Positions 17,139-28,300 of a DNA stretch of 64,000 bases are shown piece after piece; positions within the stretch are counted from its first letter, which is position 1; each line of letters starts with the position of its first letter. Origin of the DNA: G965216695 sp965216695 (GTDB lineage: Bacteria; Pseudomonadota; Gammaproteobacteria; Pseudomonadales; Azotimanducaceae); NCBI GenBank assembly GCA_965216695.1, contig OZ244212.1:2790001-2854000 (forward strand), in the 5' to 3' direction. A model generated the notes under the pieces. That model did no database searches and was not told where the DNA came from. It saw only the letters and a program-made list of their open reading frames with translations. Position numbers and translations under genes: made by a program.

Positions 17139-17693
17139 TCAGGCGCGGCCGGCGGTGGGCGCCATCAACGCGAAGTCGATCCCCAGCGACCGGGCGGCGG
17201 CATCGAGTCGAGCCTCGAACGGTGTGTCGAACAGAATAGACGTATCGCCAGGACAGGTGAGCCAGGCGTTCTCGCCGATCTCGGTTTCCAACTGCCCCGG
17301 GCCCCAGCCGGCAAAGCCGAACGCCAGCAGATAGCGTGCCGGTCCTTCCGCGGCCGCTAGTGCGGTCAGCATTTCAGTGTCGGTGCTGAGTGCGAGACCA
17401 TCGCGGATCACCGAGCTTGATGGCGTCACCACGTCGTCGCTGTGCAGAATGAAGCCGCTCTCCGTCTGCACGGGCCCGCCCGCAAGCACCGGTTCGGAGG
17501 CAATCGGCTCGTCGACCGGTATGTTCAGTTGCTCGAATACGTCGGCCAGCGTCGCGCCGCTCGGTTTGTTCACTACCAGACCCAGCGCACCCTCGTAGGT
17601 GTGCTCCGTGAGGTAGATCAGCGACTGGCTGAAGTAGGAGCCCGCCAGCGACGGCATGGCCATCAGAAAGTGGTTCTTAAGCTGCATGCTCAT
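17139..17693 (-). CDS. algH: YqgE/AlgH family protein
   Basis: UPF0301 family protein of 184 residues, cytoplasmic, of uncertain biochemical role; AlgH affects alginate and other global traits in Pseudomonas. The family signatures are LKNHFLMAMPSLAGSYFSQSL at the N terminus, GALGLVVNKPSG, VLAGGPV, and FGFAGWGPGQLETEI. The ATG at 17693 overlaps the tonB stop codon in an ATGA arrangement, which decides the start over a further in-frame start upstream. A second ATG at 17687 is possible. Confidence 0.92.
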   Translation of the reverse strand: MSMQLKNHFLMAMPSLAGSYFSQSLIYLTEHTYEGALGLVVNKPSGATLADVFEQLNIPVDEPIASEPVLAGGPVQTESGFILHSDDVVTPSSSVIRDGLALSTDTEMLTALAAAEGPARYLLAFGFAGWGPGQLETEIGENAWLTCPGDTSILFDTPFEARLDAAARSLGIDFALMAPTAGRA

Positions 17694-18550
17694 CCGCCGA
17701 GGCTGTTGCCGGCTTGGGTGAACTGCCATGTGCGGATGATTTCCAGGTCATCGTAACGCTTGCGCATTTCCACCGGAAAATCCTGATAGGGGGCGGCCAG
17801 CCGCACGATGCGCAACGCGGCATCGTCCAGCACTTTCTCGCCGGACGAATCGAGAATGCGCACGTCGCGCAACGTGCCGTCCTGATGAATCACGACCAGC
17901 ATGCGCAGCGATCCGTATGTGCCGTCCGCCGGAAAGTTGGCGTTGCCCACACGTTCGACCTTCTGACGCCACATGTTCAGATACGATGCCTCGGCGGCCG
18001 TTTTCGTCGAAAGGCTGGTCAGGCGTTGAACGCGCGGCCGCTTCGCGTGAATCTGCTGTTCCTGCGCGATGCGAGCTTCCAGGCTCGCGATCTCCTGCGC
18101 CAGCGTTTCGTAGGATTCGTTCATCGCGATCAGCGGTGAATCCACCGCTTCGAGCGGTTCTTCCGTTTCATCCGGGGCCTGTTCTTCGCTCGCAGTAACG
18201 GTGGTGAGCATCTCGCGGCTCTCTTCCACCGTTTCGGGTACTGCAGGCAGCGGATCCGGAATCACCTCGTTGAATTCGTTCGCGTGAAAGTCGGCCTGCT
18301 GGCGCGTTGTGGTTTCCATCACGTCGGCTTCGGTGCCGCTGCCGATCTGGTTCGCTTCGGCAATAAAATCCGCGTCTTCGGGCGCTTTGTCGTCCGAATG
18401 CGTCGCTATGGTTACCTCAATCGTCGGACTCTCCGGGTCGAAGAGCTCGGATGTGAACGTAATTCCGAGGATCAACGCCGCATGCAGCGACGTTGCCAGG
18501 AAGAAGGTGAAACTCAGGCGATCTTTGGGCGTAACGGTTGCGGTGGCCAT
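17690..18550 (-). CDS. tonB: Energy transducer TonB family protein
   Basis: A 286-residue TonB-like protein that would carry proton-motive energy from ExbBD to outer-membrane receptors. It has a single N-terminal membrane anchor (FTFFLATSLHAALILGITF), an acidic rather than proline-rich periplasmic spacer of about 150 residues, a helical segment (ETLAQEIASLEARIAQEQQI), and a C-terminal TonB domain (YGSLRMLVVIHQDGTLRDVRILDSSG, then LDDAALRIVRLAAPYQDFP). Its site between gshB and algH is the same as tonB3 of Pseudomonas, which is linked to twitching motility; the pil-chp cluster is indeed next door. No exbBD genes are nearby. Confidence 0.88.
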   Translation of the reverse strand: MATATVTPKDRLSFTFFLATSLHAALILGITFTSELFDPESPTIEVTIATHSDDKAPEDADFIAEANQIGSGTEADVMETTTRQQADFHANEFNEVIPDPLPAVPETVEESREMLTTVTASEEQAPDETEEPLEAVDSPLIAMNESYETLAQEIASLEARIAQEQQIHAKRPRVQRLTSLSTKTAAEASYLNMWRQKVERVGNANFPADGTYGSLRMLVVIHQDGTLRDVRILDSSGEKVLDDAALRIVRLAAPYQDFPVEMRKRYDDLEIIRTWQFTQAGNSLGG

Positions 18551-18560
18551 CCTTTGCGGC

Positions 18561-19577
18561 TCAGGCTCGGTTGGAAAGTTGCTCTACGATGGACTGAATC
18601 AGCATATCCCCTATGTTCAGCGAAAACTGTGCGTCCAGTTCGCGAATACAGGTGGGGCAGGTAACGTTTACCTCCGTCAGGTAGTCGCCGATTACGTCGA
18701 TGCCCACAAAGGTCAGACCGCGGCGTTTCAGTTCGGGGCCTACCCGACGGGCAATCTCCCAATCGCGGTCGGTCAGCGGACGCCCTTCGCCGCGTCCGCC
18801 GGCGGCGAGGTTGCCGCGGGCCTCGCCCGCTTGAGGGATCCGCGCGAGCGCGTACGGCACCGCTTCGCCGTCAACAAGCAGAATTCGCTTGTCGCCGTCT
18901 GCGATTTCGGGCAGATAGAGCTGACCCATGATCTGCTCAGTGCCACCGTTGGTCAGCGTTTCGAGAATCACGCGCAGGTTGGCGTCGTTCTTCATAACGC
19001 GGAACACCGATTTGCCACCCATGCCATCGAGGCGTTTGAAGACGACGTTGCCGTGCGCGTTGTAGAACTCCGTGAGTATGTCCTCACGTCGTGAAACGAC
19101 CAGTGGCGGGCAGCAGTCGGGGAAAGCCGTTGCAAAAAATTTCTCGTTGCAGTCACGCAGGCTTGCGGGCCGATTGACCACGCATACGCCCTCCTGCTCA
19201 GCGCGCTCCAGGAGATACGTGCTGTAGACGTACTCCATGTCGAACGGGGGGTCCTTGCGCATCAGTATCACGTCCTGCGACGCAAGCGGCGCGCGTTGCT
19301 CGTTGCCAATTTCGAACCAGTCCGCTCCCGCGTCGTCAGCGTCGAGCGTCTCGGCAAATTTACCCGTCAATCGAAACGGCTTGAACGCGCCGTGTGCCCG
19401 TTCGTGTTCGAAGTAAAGGTCTTCTTGCAGCACCATGGAAACGTCGTGTCCACGCAGCTGCGCGGCGCGGATGATGGCCACAGTGCTGTCTTTTCGCAAC
19501 GAAAAGGTCTCGGGTGGATCCATCACCACTGCGATCTTCAACGGTTTCGTGACGTCGGTCACACTCATCGTGGTCAT
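18561..19577 (-). CDS. gshB: Glutathione synthetase
   Basis: ATP-grasp ligase joining gamma-glutamylcysteine and glycine, the last step of glutathione synthesis in the cytoplasm. It has 338 residues, slightly longer than usual because of about ten extra N-terminal residues; the second ATG at 19568 would remove three of these. Motifs: AVVMDPPETFSLRKDSTVAI, MRKDPPFDMEYVYSTYLLE, VFKRLDGMGGKSVFR (ATP-binding), RILLVDGEAVPYALARIP, and EVNVTCPTCIREL. The last usually reads NVTSPTC, so one Ser is Cys here. It heads the gshB-tonB-algH-ruvX operon and is divergent from pilG. Confidence 0.95.
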   Translation of the reverse strand: MTTMSVTDVTKPLKIAVVMDPPETFSLRKDSTVAIIRAAQLRGHDVSMVLQEDLYFEHERAHGAFKPFRLTGKFAETLDADDAGADWFEIGNEQRAPLASQDVILMRKDPPFDMEYVYSTYLLERAEQEGVCVVNRPASLRDCNEKFFATAFPDCCPPLVVSRREDILTEFYNAHGNVVFKRLDGMGGKSVFRVMKNDANLRVILETLTNGGTEQIMGQLYLPEIADGDKRILLVDGEAVPYALARIPQAGEARGNLAAGGRGEGRPLTDRDWEIARRVGPELKRRGLTFVGIDVIGDYLTEVNVTCPTCIRELDAQFSLNIGDMLIQSIVEQLSNRA

Positions 19578-19824
19578 ACCGGTATGAAATTACAGCCAAT
19601 GTAGAAATTACCCAGTTGGGTACTGTGCAGCAAGGGGAATGAGAACCGATTCCCTTTAGCGAGCGCTCACCATAGCAGGCTTTTGGACAACCTGTTACAA
19701 CGGCGTTCGGGAATCTGCGCGTGCCAGAGACGGCGCCGCACGGGTTCCGTGAATACGGAGATTCAGGAAACGATTTCCGTAAAAAAAGGATGGCGACGTC
19801 AGCCCTGGGAGTAAGGACGAAATC
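19578..19824. other. Divergent promoter region between gshB and pilG
   Basis: A 247-bp gap serving both directions. GGGAAT (19637-19642) and ATTCCC (19649-19654) form an interrupted repeat. GGAAA-CGA-TTTCC lies near 19768. AAGGA 6 nt before the pilG ATG is its ribosome-binding site. No confident promoter boxes were identified. Confidence 0.4.
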
Positions 19825-20205
19825 ATGGAAGAGGCAGTACAAGGCGTAAAAGTCTTGGTAATCGACGACAGCAAAACCATTCGCCGCAGCGCGGAAAACC
19901 TGCTGACCAAAGAAGGATTCGAGGTCATCACCGCCACCGATGGATTCGACGCGCTCGCCAAGATTGCCGAATCGCGTCCCAAGATCATTTTCGTGGACAT
20001 CATGATGCCTCGTCTCGACGGGTATCAGACGTGCGCTTTGATCAAGAACAACGCGGAATTTCGTTCTACGCCCGTCGTAATGCTCTCGTCGAAAGACGGA
20101 CTGTTCGACAAGGCGAAGGGACGTATTGTCGGATCGGATCAATACATCACCAAGCCGTTCAGTAAAGACGAACTGCTGGGCACGATTCAGTCGCTCGTGC
20201 ATTGA
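19825..20205 (+). CDS. pilG: Twitching-motility response regulator PilG
   Basis: A stand-alone receiver domain of 126 residues. VLVIDDSKTIRR supplies the acidic pocket, IIFVDIMMPRLDGYQ the phospho-accepting Asp, and VVMLSSKDG and YITKPFSKDEL the conserved Thr/Ser and Lys. Phospho-PilG promotes type IV pilus extension in Pseudomonas, downstream of the ChpA kinase. It is the first gene of the pilGHIJ-chpA-chpC operon, with a good Shine-Dalgarno sequence. PilG is separated from PilH by 13 nt. Confidence 0.92.
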   Translation: MEEAVQGVKVLVIDDSKTIRRSAENLLTKEGFEVITATDGFDALAKIAESRPKIIFVDIMMPRLDGYQTCALIKNNAEFRSTPVVMLSSKDGLFDKAKGRIVGSDQYITKPFSKDELLGTIQSLVH

Positions 20206-20218
20206 GTGGAGTCTTCGC

Positions 20219-20587
20219 GTGGCGCGAATTCTGGTAGTAGACGACTCGCCGAGTGAAACGCATCAACTGGTAGCGGTACTCGCGCAACACGGACATCAGG
20301 TGCTGACTGCGTCGTCGGGCACTGAGGGCGTTGCCGTTGCCGGTGCCGAGCAGCCGGATGTGATCCTCATGGACGTCGTCATGCCGGGCGTCAACGGGTT
20401 CCAGGCCACGCGCCTGCTGACCCGAGGCACGGCTACCGGACACATCCCGGTCATCATCATTTCCGCGAAGGATCAGGATGCAGACAGGGTCTGGGGCGCA
20501 AGACAGGGTGCAATGGATTATCTCACGAAGCCGGTCGAAGACCGGGTGCTCATCGATGCCGTCAACGCTGCGCTGGAGCCGGCCTGA
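20219..20587 (+). CDS. pilH: Twitching-motility response regulator PilH
   Basis: The second stand-alone receiver of the Chp system, 122 residues: ILVVDDSPSETHQL, VILMDVVMPGVNGFQ with the phospho-accepting Asp, IIISAKDQDAD and YLTKPVEDRVL. In Pseudomonas PilH counteracts PilG, probably as a phosphate sink or by promoting retraction. The GTG at 20219 is chosen because GGAG precedes it and the family starts at ARILVVDDS; the frame is open further left through the end of pilG. The stop overlaps the pilI start (TGATG). Confidence 0.9.
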   Translation: MARILVVDDSPSETHQLVAVLAQHGHQVLTASSGTEGVAVAGAEQPDVILMDVVMPGVNGFQATRLLTRGTATGHIPVIIISAKDQDADRVWGARQGAMDYLTKPVEDRVLIDAVNAALEPA

Positions 20588-21147
20588 TGGCTGCGGCGGC
20601 CATCGATCTGCTGTGCGACATTCGCGAGGCAACGCTGACGCACGCGGCGCTGCTGCCTTCACGCAAGGAAGTGCAGCCGCAGTGGCAGGGCATGGCTTAC
20701 CAGATCGGCGGCGTGCGTCTTGTTTCGAAGATGGGCGAAATCTCGGAGTTTCTGAAGTTGCCGAGGCTTGCGCGCCTGCCGGTGGTCAAGCCCTGGGTCA
20801 TGGGTGTTGCGAACATACGCGGTCGACTGCTTCCGGTTGTCGACCTGCACGCGTACCTGGATCTGCCGGTCACCATGCCGAAACGTCAATGGCGCGTACT
20901 CATCGTCGAAAACGACGACGCGGCGGCTGGTTTCGTTGTGGAACAGTCGCTCGGTATTCAGCATTTTCTGAACGAAGGGTTTGAAAAAGACGTGGCCGAG
21001 TCGCTGGGAGGGTTGCGACGTTACGTTAGCGGCTCGTACCGCCGCGGCGGACGTGTCTTCTATCGCGCGGATCTGCGCAAGGTATTCAAGGATGACCGGT
21101 TCTTCGAAGTGTCGGACCGAATCAAGGAAAGCAGGATTACACAATGA
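20587..21147 (+). CDS. pilI: CheW-like adaptor PilI
   Basis: A CheW-domain scaffold of 186 residues that should couple PilJ to the kinase ChpA at the pole. The CheW fold is seen from YQIGGVRLVSKMGEISEFL to the end of the chain, with the diagnostic VVKPWVMGVANIRGRLLPVVDL and a C-terminal GGRVFYRADLRKVF. The start overlaps the pilH stop by one base, and the stop overlaps pilJ by 4 nt (ATGA), so expression is tightly coupled. Confidence 0.92.
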   Translation: MAAAAIDLLCDIREATLTHAALLPSRKEVQPQWQGMAYQIGGVRLVSKMGEISEFLKLPRLARLPVVKPWVMGVANIRGRLLPVVDLHAYLDLPVTMPKRQWRVLIVENDDAAAGFVVEQSLGIQHFLNEGFEKDVAESLGGLRRYVSGSYRRGGRVFYRADLRKVFKDDRFFEVSDRIKESRITQ

Positions 21148-22361
21148 AGCCTAAGAAGTTCTCACCGCTGCTCGCGGTCCTGATGGTTTTACTTGCCGCA
21201 ACGCTGGTAGGAATGGGCTATGGGTTTGTCAGCGAGTCGCCGGCGTTCGCGAACGCGAGTCTCGTATTTGCGGCGGTAGGCATGGTGCTCGTCGCGTCGA
21301 TCGCGATGGTGATGATCGCTGACACGCGCCGAAAACTTGCAGAGCAGGCGGCTCAGAACGAACGCAATCAGGCGGCAATTCTGCAATTGCTCGATGAGCT
21401 GGCGGACCTGGCGGAAGGCGACTTGACGGTGCATGCATCGGTTACCGAAAACTTCACAGGCGCTATCGCGGATTCGATCAACTTTGCGATCGATCAGATG
21501 CGCGGTCTGGTATCCAACATCAATCATCTTTCGGTCGGCGTGGCAAAGGCGGCAGGCGAATCTCAAACGACGGCGGCGAATCTTGCGCACGCTGCGGAAA
21601 GTCAGGCGAGCGAAATTGGCAATGCCTCGCAGGCCATCGGCGAGATGGTGGGTTCGATCGAGCAGGTCTCGTCCAACGCAGCGGAGTCGTCCAACGTTGC
21701 GGAGCGTGCAGTCAAGATTGCGAAGCGCGGCGCAGACGTCGTGCAGTCGACGATCAGCGGTATGGACACGATTCGCGGCCAGATTCAGGAAACGTCCAAG
21801 CGAATCAAACGCCTCGGCGAAAGCAGCCAGGAAATTGGCGACATCGTTTCTCTGATCAATGACATTGCGGACCAGACCAACATCCTGTCGTTGAACGCGG
21901 CCATCCAGGCGTCGATGGCCGGTGACGCAGGCCGCGGTTTTGCCGTGGTTGCAGACGAAGTGCAGCGCCTTGCGGAACGTTCCAGCGCGGCAACGAAACA
22001 GATCGCCGCCCTGGTGAAGACAATTCAGACAGACACCAACGAGGCGGTAATCTCGATGGAACAGACCACCTCGCAGGTGGTGGGTGGCGCCAAACGCGCG
22101 CAAGACGCAGGCGTTGCGCTCGAGAAGATCGAGAACGTGTCGTCAACGCTCGCGAGTCTCATTCAGAACATCTCCAACGCGTCGGGTCAGCAGTCGTCGT
22201 CGGCGAGCAACGTCGCGAACACGATGCAGCGTATTCAGGAAATCACAGCGAAAACCACGGAAAGCACGGAGCGCACTGCGGCATCGATCGGCATGCTTGC
22301 CCGCATGGCCAATGAGATGCGTGAATCGGTGGAAGGCTTCAAGTTACCGGAAAAGGCATAA
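21144..22361 (+). CDS. pilJ: PilJ-like methyl-accepting chemotaxis protein lacking a periplasmic sensor domain
   Basis: The chemoreceptor of the twitching system, but only 405 residues against about 680 for Pseudomonas PilJ. Two membrane helices (residues about 8-28 and 38-59) are separated by a loop of only about 8 residues, so the tandem periplasmic PilJ domains are missing. After a HAMP-like segment comes a complete signalling domain with the conserved tip: DQTNILSLNAAIQASMAGDAG then GRGFAVVADEVQRLAERSS. It should still bind PilI and ChpA. Sensing must rely on the membrane, the cytoplasmic part or a partner protein. The frame begins at the ATG overlapping the pilI stop, so the shortness is not an annotation artefact. 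Confidence 0.88.
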   Translation: MKPKKFSPLLAVLMVLLAATLVGMGYGFVSESPAFANASLVFAAVGMVLVASIAMVMIADTRRKLAEQAAQNERNQAAILQLLDELADLAEGDLTVHASVTENFTGAIADSINFAIDQMRGLVSNINHLSVGVAKAAGESQTTAANLAHAAESQASEIGNASQAIGEMVGSIEQVSSNAAESSNVAERAVKIAKRGADVVQSTISGMDTIRGQIQETSKRIKRLGESSQEIGDIVSLINDIADQTNILSLNAAIQASMAGDAGRGFAVVADEVQRLAERSSAATKQIAALVKTIQTDTNEAVISMEQTTSQVVGGAKRAQDAGVALEKIENVSSTLASLIQNISNASGQQSSSASNVANTMQRIQEITAKTTESTERTAASIGMLARMANEMRESVEGFKLPEKA

Positions 22362-22370
22362 GACACCGTT

Positions 22371-25300
22371 ATGATGGCGAACAATCAGAGCGTCGTACTC
22401 GACTGGACGCGAGCCGATCTGCAGGAGTGCCTGCACGTGGCGACCGAGGCGTTGGAAGACTTCGCCGAAGACCACGAGCACAACGAGGTGCTGAACCAGT
22501 GCATCGACGCGCTGGGACGCACCCAGGGCACGCTTGTCATGCTCGAACTGCATGGTCTTGCGCTGTTGGCCGAGCACCTGAAGAAGATGGCGCAGTGGCT
22601 CCTTGAAACGACGCCCGAAGATTGGGAGCCACCGGCACAACTGCTGATGCAGGGTGTGCTCGAACTGCCTGGCTATCTGGCGGAGCTGCGCTTCGGTCTC
22701 GAAGATTCGCTCGAACTCGTCTACCCGCTGGTAAATCAGATCCGCCGCCACCTCGGCGAAGCGCCTCTGGGTGATGCGGGTGACGATCCAACGGCGGTTC
22801 CCGCGCAACGGTCCGATCTGGAAACGTTTCAGGCGCTCGGTGGGGCGGCGGCGGCCAAGAAAGTGCAGGCCGCGTATCAGCAGACGCTGCTGGCCGCGTT
22901 CAAGGGCGCGGACCTGCAGAAGGTCTGCAAGTCGTTCACCAAGGTGGGTCTTGCGTGCCAGAAACTATGCGGAAACTCTGCCCACGCGCTGCAGTGGCGC
23001 GCGCTGGTGTGGGTTGCGCAGGGCCTGGAGTCGTCGGGTGCCAAGGTCGACAAAGACCGTCTGAACCTGCTGCGTCGTCTCGACTCGGAGCTGCGCGCCT
23101 ACACCTCTGAGGGCGTGAAAGCGTTGATGCGGCTGCCGGACAGGTCACTGCTGGTGGATCTGCTTGATACGGCGGCGGAACTCGGTGTAACTGAGCCGGA
23201 GCTTGGCTCGTTGGTCGACCGGATGAATGCACAGCCGGCGCAGAATACATCTGGTGTGGATGGACTCGCGATCAGCGGGCGGCAGGCGTTTGCGGCCGCA
23301 ACGGCCGTCGTGCTCGAAGAAACGGCCAGTATCAAAGATCAGTTGGACCTCTTCGTGCGCTCTGAAGAACGCAATGCGGACGCGCTCGACTCGCTGCTCG
23401 TACCCGCGCGCCAGATCGTGCATACGCTGCACATGCTGGGATGCTCGGATGTAGGCACAGAACTCGACACCAACGTCGAACAGCTGGCGGCACTGGTCGC
23501 GTCCGGCACTGATCCGGACGATCAGATTCTCTTCCAGGTGGCGAGTGCGCTGGTGGAAGTGGAACAGAAGATCGGTCAATCGAGCGAAGGCCGTGAGCTG
23601 ACGGAAGCGCAACGCATCGAAGCAGAGGCGCATCGTGCCGTTGCCGAATCCGGCTGCGGCGTGCTGGAAGTCGTTAAACAATCGTTCTGTGACTATCTTG
23701 CGTCGAACCGTGATGCACGACTTCTGAGCGAGGTTCCCGCCCAGATCGAGCAGACGACGGCTGTGCTGGAACTCACCGGCTACGATCGCGCCGCTGAGTT
23801 GCTCACCCGTTGCGGTGACTACCTCGAAGGATTGATCGCGAACAATCATCAACCTACGGACGATGACGTTCGTGAATTCGCCGATGCGCTTGCCGGTATC
23901 GATTACTACCTGGAGCGTCTCGCAGGCGAGGTATCGACCCGCTCGGATGATGTGCTCGGCGTTGTGGTCGAGCGGCTCGACGCACTGACAGGCTCCGCCG
24001 CAGACGTCTCGGTGGATGAGAACGAAGAATCCGTCGTTGAAGCCGACACGGCGGGTACGTTGGAAACGGCTGACGACGAAGACATACCGGTTCTGAATCT
24101 CGAATCTGCAGTGTCTGAAGCGGTATCCGTGGACGAAGGGACGCAGGAAGAAAGGGCGGAAGATGACGCTGCGGAAGAATCTACCGCGGACGAACAGTCA
24201 CTTGTCGACGATGTTGTAGAAGCCGAAGCCGAAAACTCGGACGATACCCAAGATGACGTGCTGGAACCGGAGCTTCCTGCGGACGCCGAAGCGGCCTTCG
24301 TTGCGGCGGCGGATGCCGATCTGGTATCGCTCGATGCGCTCGATGCGCTCGACGAGGAGGACGAGGCACCCGAAGAGGTATCGTTGGACGCGATCGAATC
24401 GGACGCCGAAGAAACACCGACGATCGAGGATGCACCCGACGTCCACGAGTCCGATTCGCCGTCGAATCCGGCAGAGGAATTGCTGCGGAGTTCGGTCGAC
24501 TCGGCAACCGTCGTGCCTGAAATGGACGACGAGATCATTGAGATTTTCTCGGAAGAGGTAGATGAAACGCTGTTGCGCGTGGACGAATGTCTGGTGGAGT
24601 GGCGCGACGATCTCACCAACGCCGATGCCCTCACGGAATTGCGGCGTGGCTATCACACGTTGAAAGGCAGCGGCCGCATCGTGGGCGCGACGCTGCTCGG
24701 CGAACTGTCCTGGTCGGTCGAGAACATGCTCAATCAGATTCTCGATGAAACCGTTGAAGCGACGCCGCAATTCGTGGACGTGGTTCTGCAGTCCCGCACA
24801 TTGCTCGCGCATCTGCGTGACTGCTTTGTGTCGGGGGCAGCACCTGACACCCAGCAGGTGGAAGAGTGCGCGCATTCCGCGGATCTGCTGGCGTCCGGAC
24901 TCGCACTCGAAACCGAGGTGGAACCGGTCTCCGAAGACGCTGGAGACGAATCGGATGCAACGGAACCCGCGGTAGAGGAGACGGTTGAATCGCTGTTCAT
25001 CTCAGAAGCCGAATCGCTCTGTGACGAGATGTTGCAGACGTTCGAGCAAGGCGAGTTTGCGAGCGAGGGCTATCCGGTGCGCGGGTTGCACACCATCGCG
25101 GGGAGTGCGGAAAACATTGGCGGCGCAGAGTCGATTGTTGCATTGGCGCGGCCGTTGTACGAATTAGGCTTGGCGTGCCGCAACGTTGCCGGCCGCACGG
25201 CAGTGAAAGCGCAGGCGGTTGAAGCACTCAAGCGTGGCGTGAAGGTTGTGAAAGACCAGGTTGAATCACTCCGCGACGGCAATGACGTTGCGGACGCGAC

Positions 25301-28300
25301 GCGCTTTGTGCAGGTAGTAGACGCGCTCACATCGAAGTTGGCCAAACCCTCCGCCGGTGCGGTACTGGAGCATCAGTCGTTTGCGACGCTGCTCGGATCG
25401 CCGGACTACATCTCCGCGTGGCGTGCCAGCGAATTGACGGAACAGGATTGCCAGGTGTTCATCGAATCGGTGAACGAGCTGGCAAACGAACCGGCGCTCG
25501 CGGACTGGCCTCAGGTAGTCGAACTGCTGGAAGGTCTCGGCGCGGTGCACCGGACGTACGGCACCGACGCGGTTGTGGACGACGCCTATTCTACGGTGGG
25601 CGAGGCCTACGAAGCGCTTGCGCGCTACGTGGACGCTTTGGCCGTGGAGGATACGCCCGAAGATCTGTCTGCCCATATCGACGCGCTATCGGAACTTGCT
25701 GCGACCGACGCACGGGTTGTGGAAGCAGTTGTGGAAGCCGTTGTGGAAGATGCCGCGGCACCGGTAGACGAAGACGTCCCGGAAGCTACGCCTTTGGAAG
25801 CGGAAGCGGAAACGGAAGCGAGAACGGAAGCGGAAGCAGAAGCACCGACGGCGGGTGCCGACGATGACGATGCGTTCATCGATGCGGCCGAACTGCTCAC
25901 GGCCGTCGAAGCCGCTGACGATCAGGCGGCGGTCGGTGGGCCGCTCGACGACGCCGATGCGGTGGCAGAACTGGACGACGCGTTCTTTGCCGAAACGGAA
26001 GACCTGCTCGAGTTCGCGGACACCGATGATGCAGAGACGGAAACGTTGGCGGAACCGGGTGCTACTCACGAAGCCGGCGGGAACGCAGACGCGACGATCG
26101 ATGAGGAAACTACGCCAGCGATCGAAGCCGAAACGCCAACGATCGAAGCGCACCCGATAGAAGCGGCCGACGACGAAGTACCCATGTTGGGAGACGCGCT
26201 GCCGGGATCTACCGCGCAGCCGGTGCCGCAGAGCCTGATGCTATCACCGGAAACCACGGGTGCAGCGTCGCAGCCGTCGGCGTCCGGCGCCGTGGAGAAC
26301 CTCGAAGAGATTGACTCGGACCTCGTTCAGGTGTTCTTCGAAGAAGCGGAAGAACTGCTGGAAGCTCTGGATGAAGGCAGCCACAAGTGGATGACCGAAC
26401 GCGACAATCATCTGCACCTGGAAAATCTGCTGAGAGGCCTGCATACGCTGAAGGGCGGCGCGCGACTGACCGGTTTGATGAACCTGGGCGAGCTGGCGCA
26501 TGGATTCGAATCCTTCCTGATCGATGTTCAGGATGCGGGCGGACCCTTTGACGACGCGATGTTCGCCTCGCTGTTGGAACGCTACGATCGACTGGAAGCG
26601 CATATCGGCGCGGTCAAGACGGCGCTCCATGGACACGATGGGCCGGTCGACACCGTATCGCCGCAGTCGATGGCGGAGGACGCGGATCAACGCAAGTCGC
26701 AGAACGCTGCGGTTACGACGCCGGAGCCCAGCGAAAACAGTGCGCCGCAGGAGATGATCCGTGTGGGCGCCGCGTTGCTGGACCAGCTGGTTAATCTGGC
26801 GGGCGAGAGCAGTATTCTCAGGGCCCGCATCGAGCAAGGTATGAGCGATTTCTCTACCGCACTCGACGAGATGGAAGACACGATCGATCGAACGCGTGAA
26901 CAGTTGCGGCGGCTGGAGATTGAAACAGAAGCGCAGATCCTGTTCCGTCAGGAGCGTCCGGAAGGCCCGAGCTACGAGGAATTCGATCCGCTCGAGATGG
27001 ACCGCTACTCCAAGCTGCAGCAGCTCTCGCGGTCGCTGTCGGAAAGCGCATCGGACATGCTGGATCTGAAAGAAACCCTGATGTTCAAGGCGCGGGAATC
27101 GGAAACGCTTCTGATTCAACAGGCGCGGATCAACACGGAATTGCAAGAGGGGCTCATGCGCACCCGCATGGTGCCCTTCAACCGGCTGCTCCCGCGTTTG
27201 CGTCGTATTGTTCGGCAGATTGCCGCCGAAGTGGGCAAAGACGTGGAGTTCGTTGCCTTCGACACGGAAGGTGAACTCGACCGGAACCTGCTGGAGCGCA
27301 TGATTCCGCCGCTGGAACACATGCTCCGTAATGCGGTGGACCACGGCATTGAAGCCAGAGAAGCGCGCCTGCAGAGTGGGAAAGAACCCACCGGTAAGGT
27401 CGCTTTGCGGCTGACCCGCGAAGGTGGCGACGTGGTGATCGAAATTGCCGATGACGGCGCGGGTATCGATGTGGATCGAGTCCGCACCAAGGCGATCGAG
27501 CGCGGCCTGTGTTCGCCCGACGCTCAACTGGAAGACGATGAAGTGTTTCAGTTCGTGCTGTCGCCAGGCTTCAGCACCGCGCAGTCGGTTACGCAGATCT
27601 CCGGCCGAGGTGTCGGGATGGACGTGGTCAACAGCGAGGTCAAGCAGCTCGGCGGTACGCTGAACATACGTTCGCGCGTCGGGCAGGGCACCCGTTTCGT
27701 GGTGCGCGTTCCGTTCACGGTCTCGGTCAACCGGGCGCTGATGGTGGTTGTCGGTGACGACACCTACGCGGTACCGCTGAATACGATCGAAGGCATCGTT
27801 CTGCTCAACGTCCGAGAACTCGAGAAGTACTATGGGTCGGGCGACGCTCCGTTCCAGTACGCGGGCATGTCATATCGGGTCGACTACCTGGGTAGATACC
27901 TTGGCCGGGAGTTCCGGCAGGATCCCAACCGTCAGTCCATTCCCATGGTGCTGGTGCGCTCGGGTGACCAGGCAATAGCGGTTCTGGTGGACGGTGTGCA
28001 GGGCAGCAGAGAGATCGTCGTGAAAAGCCTCGGTCCGCAGTTTGCCGGCGTGCAGGGCATATCCGGCGCTACGATCATGGGCGATGGCAGCGTGGTCGTG
28101 ATTCTGGACCTGGTCGCGCTGATCCGCTCGGACGCTGCGCAGGACGCGCACGCCATCTCGGATCTGCAACAGGATCTGAACCATCCCCGCTGCGTTATGG
28201 TGGTAGACGACTCGGTGACGGTGCGTAAGGTCACGTCCCGGTTGTTGGAACGGCAAGGCATGGACGTGCTGATCGCGAAAGACGGGATCGAAGCGATTTC

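Noticed and set aside
25795..25850. Short tandem repeat GAAGCGGAAGCGGAA as a CRISPR or regulatory repeat
   Set aside because: It is in frame within chpA and encodes the Glu-Ala-rich linker; low-complexity coding sequence explains it.
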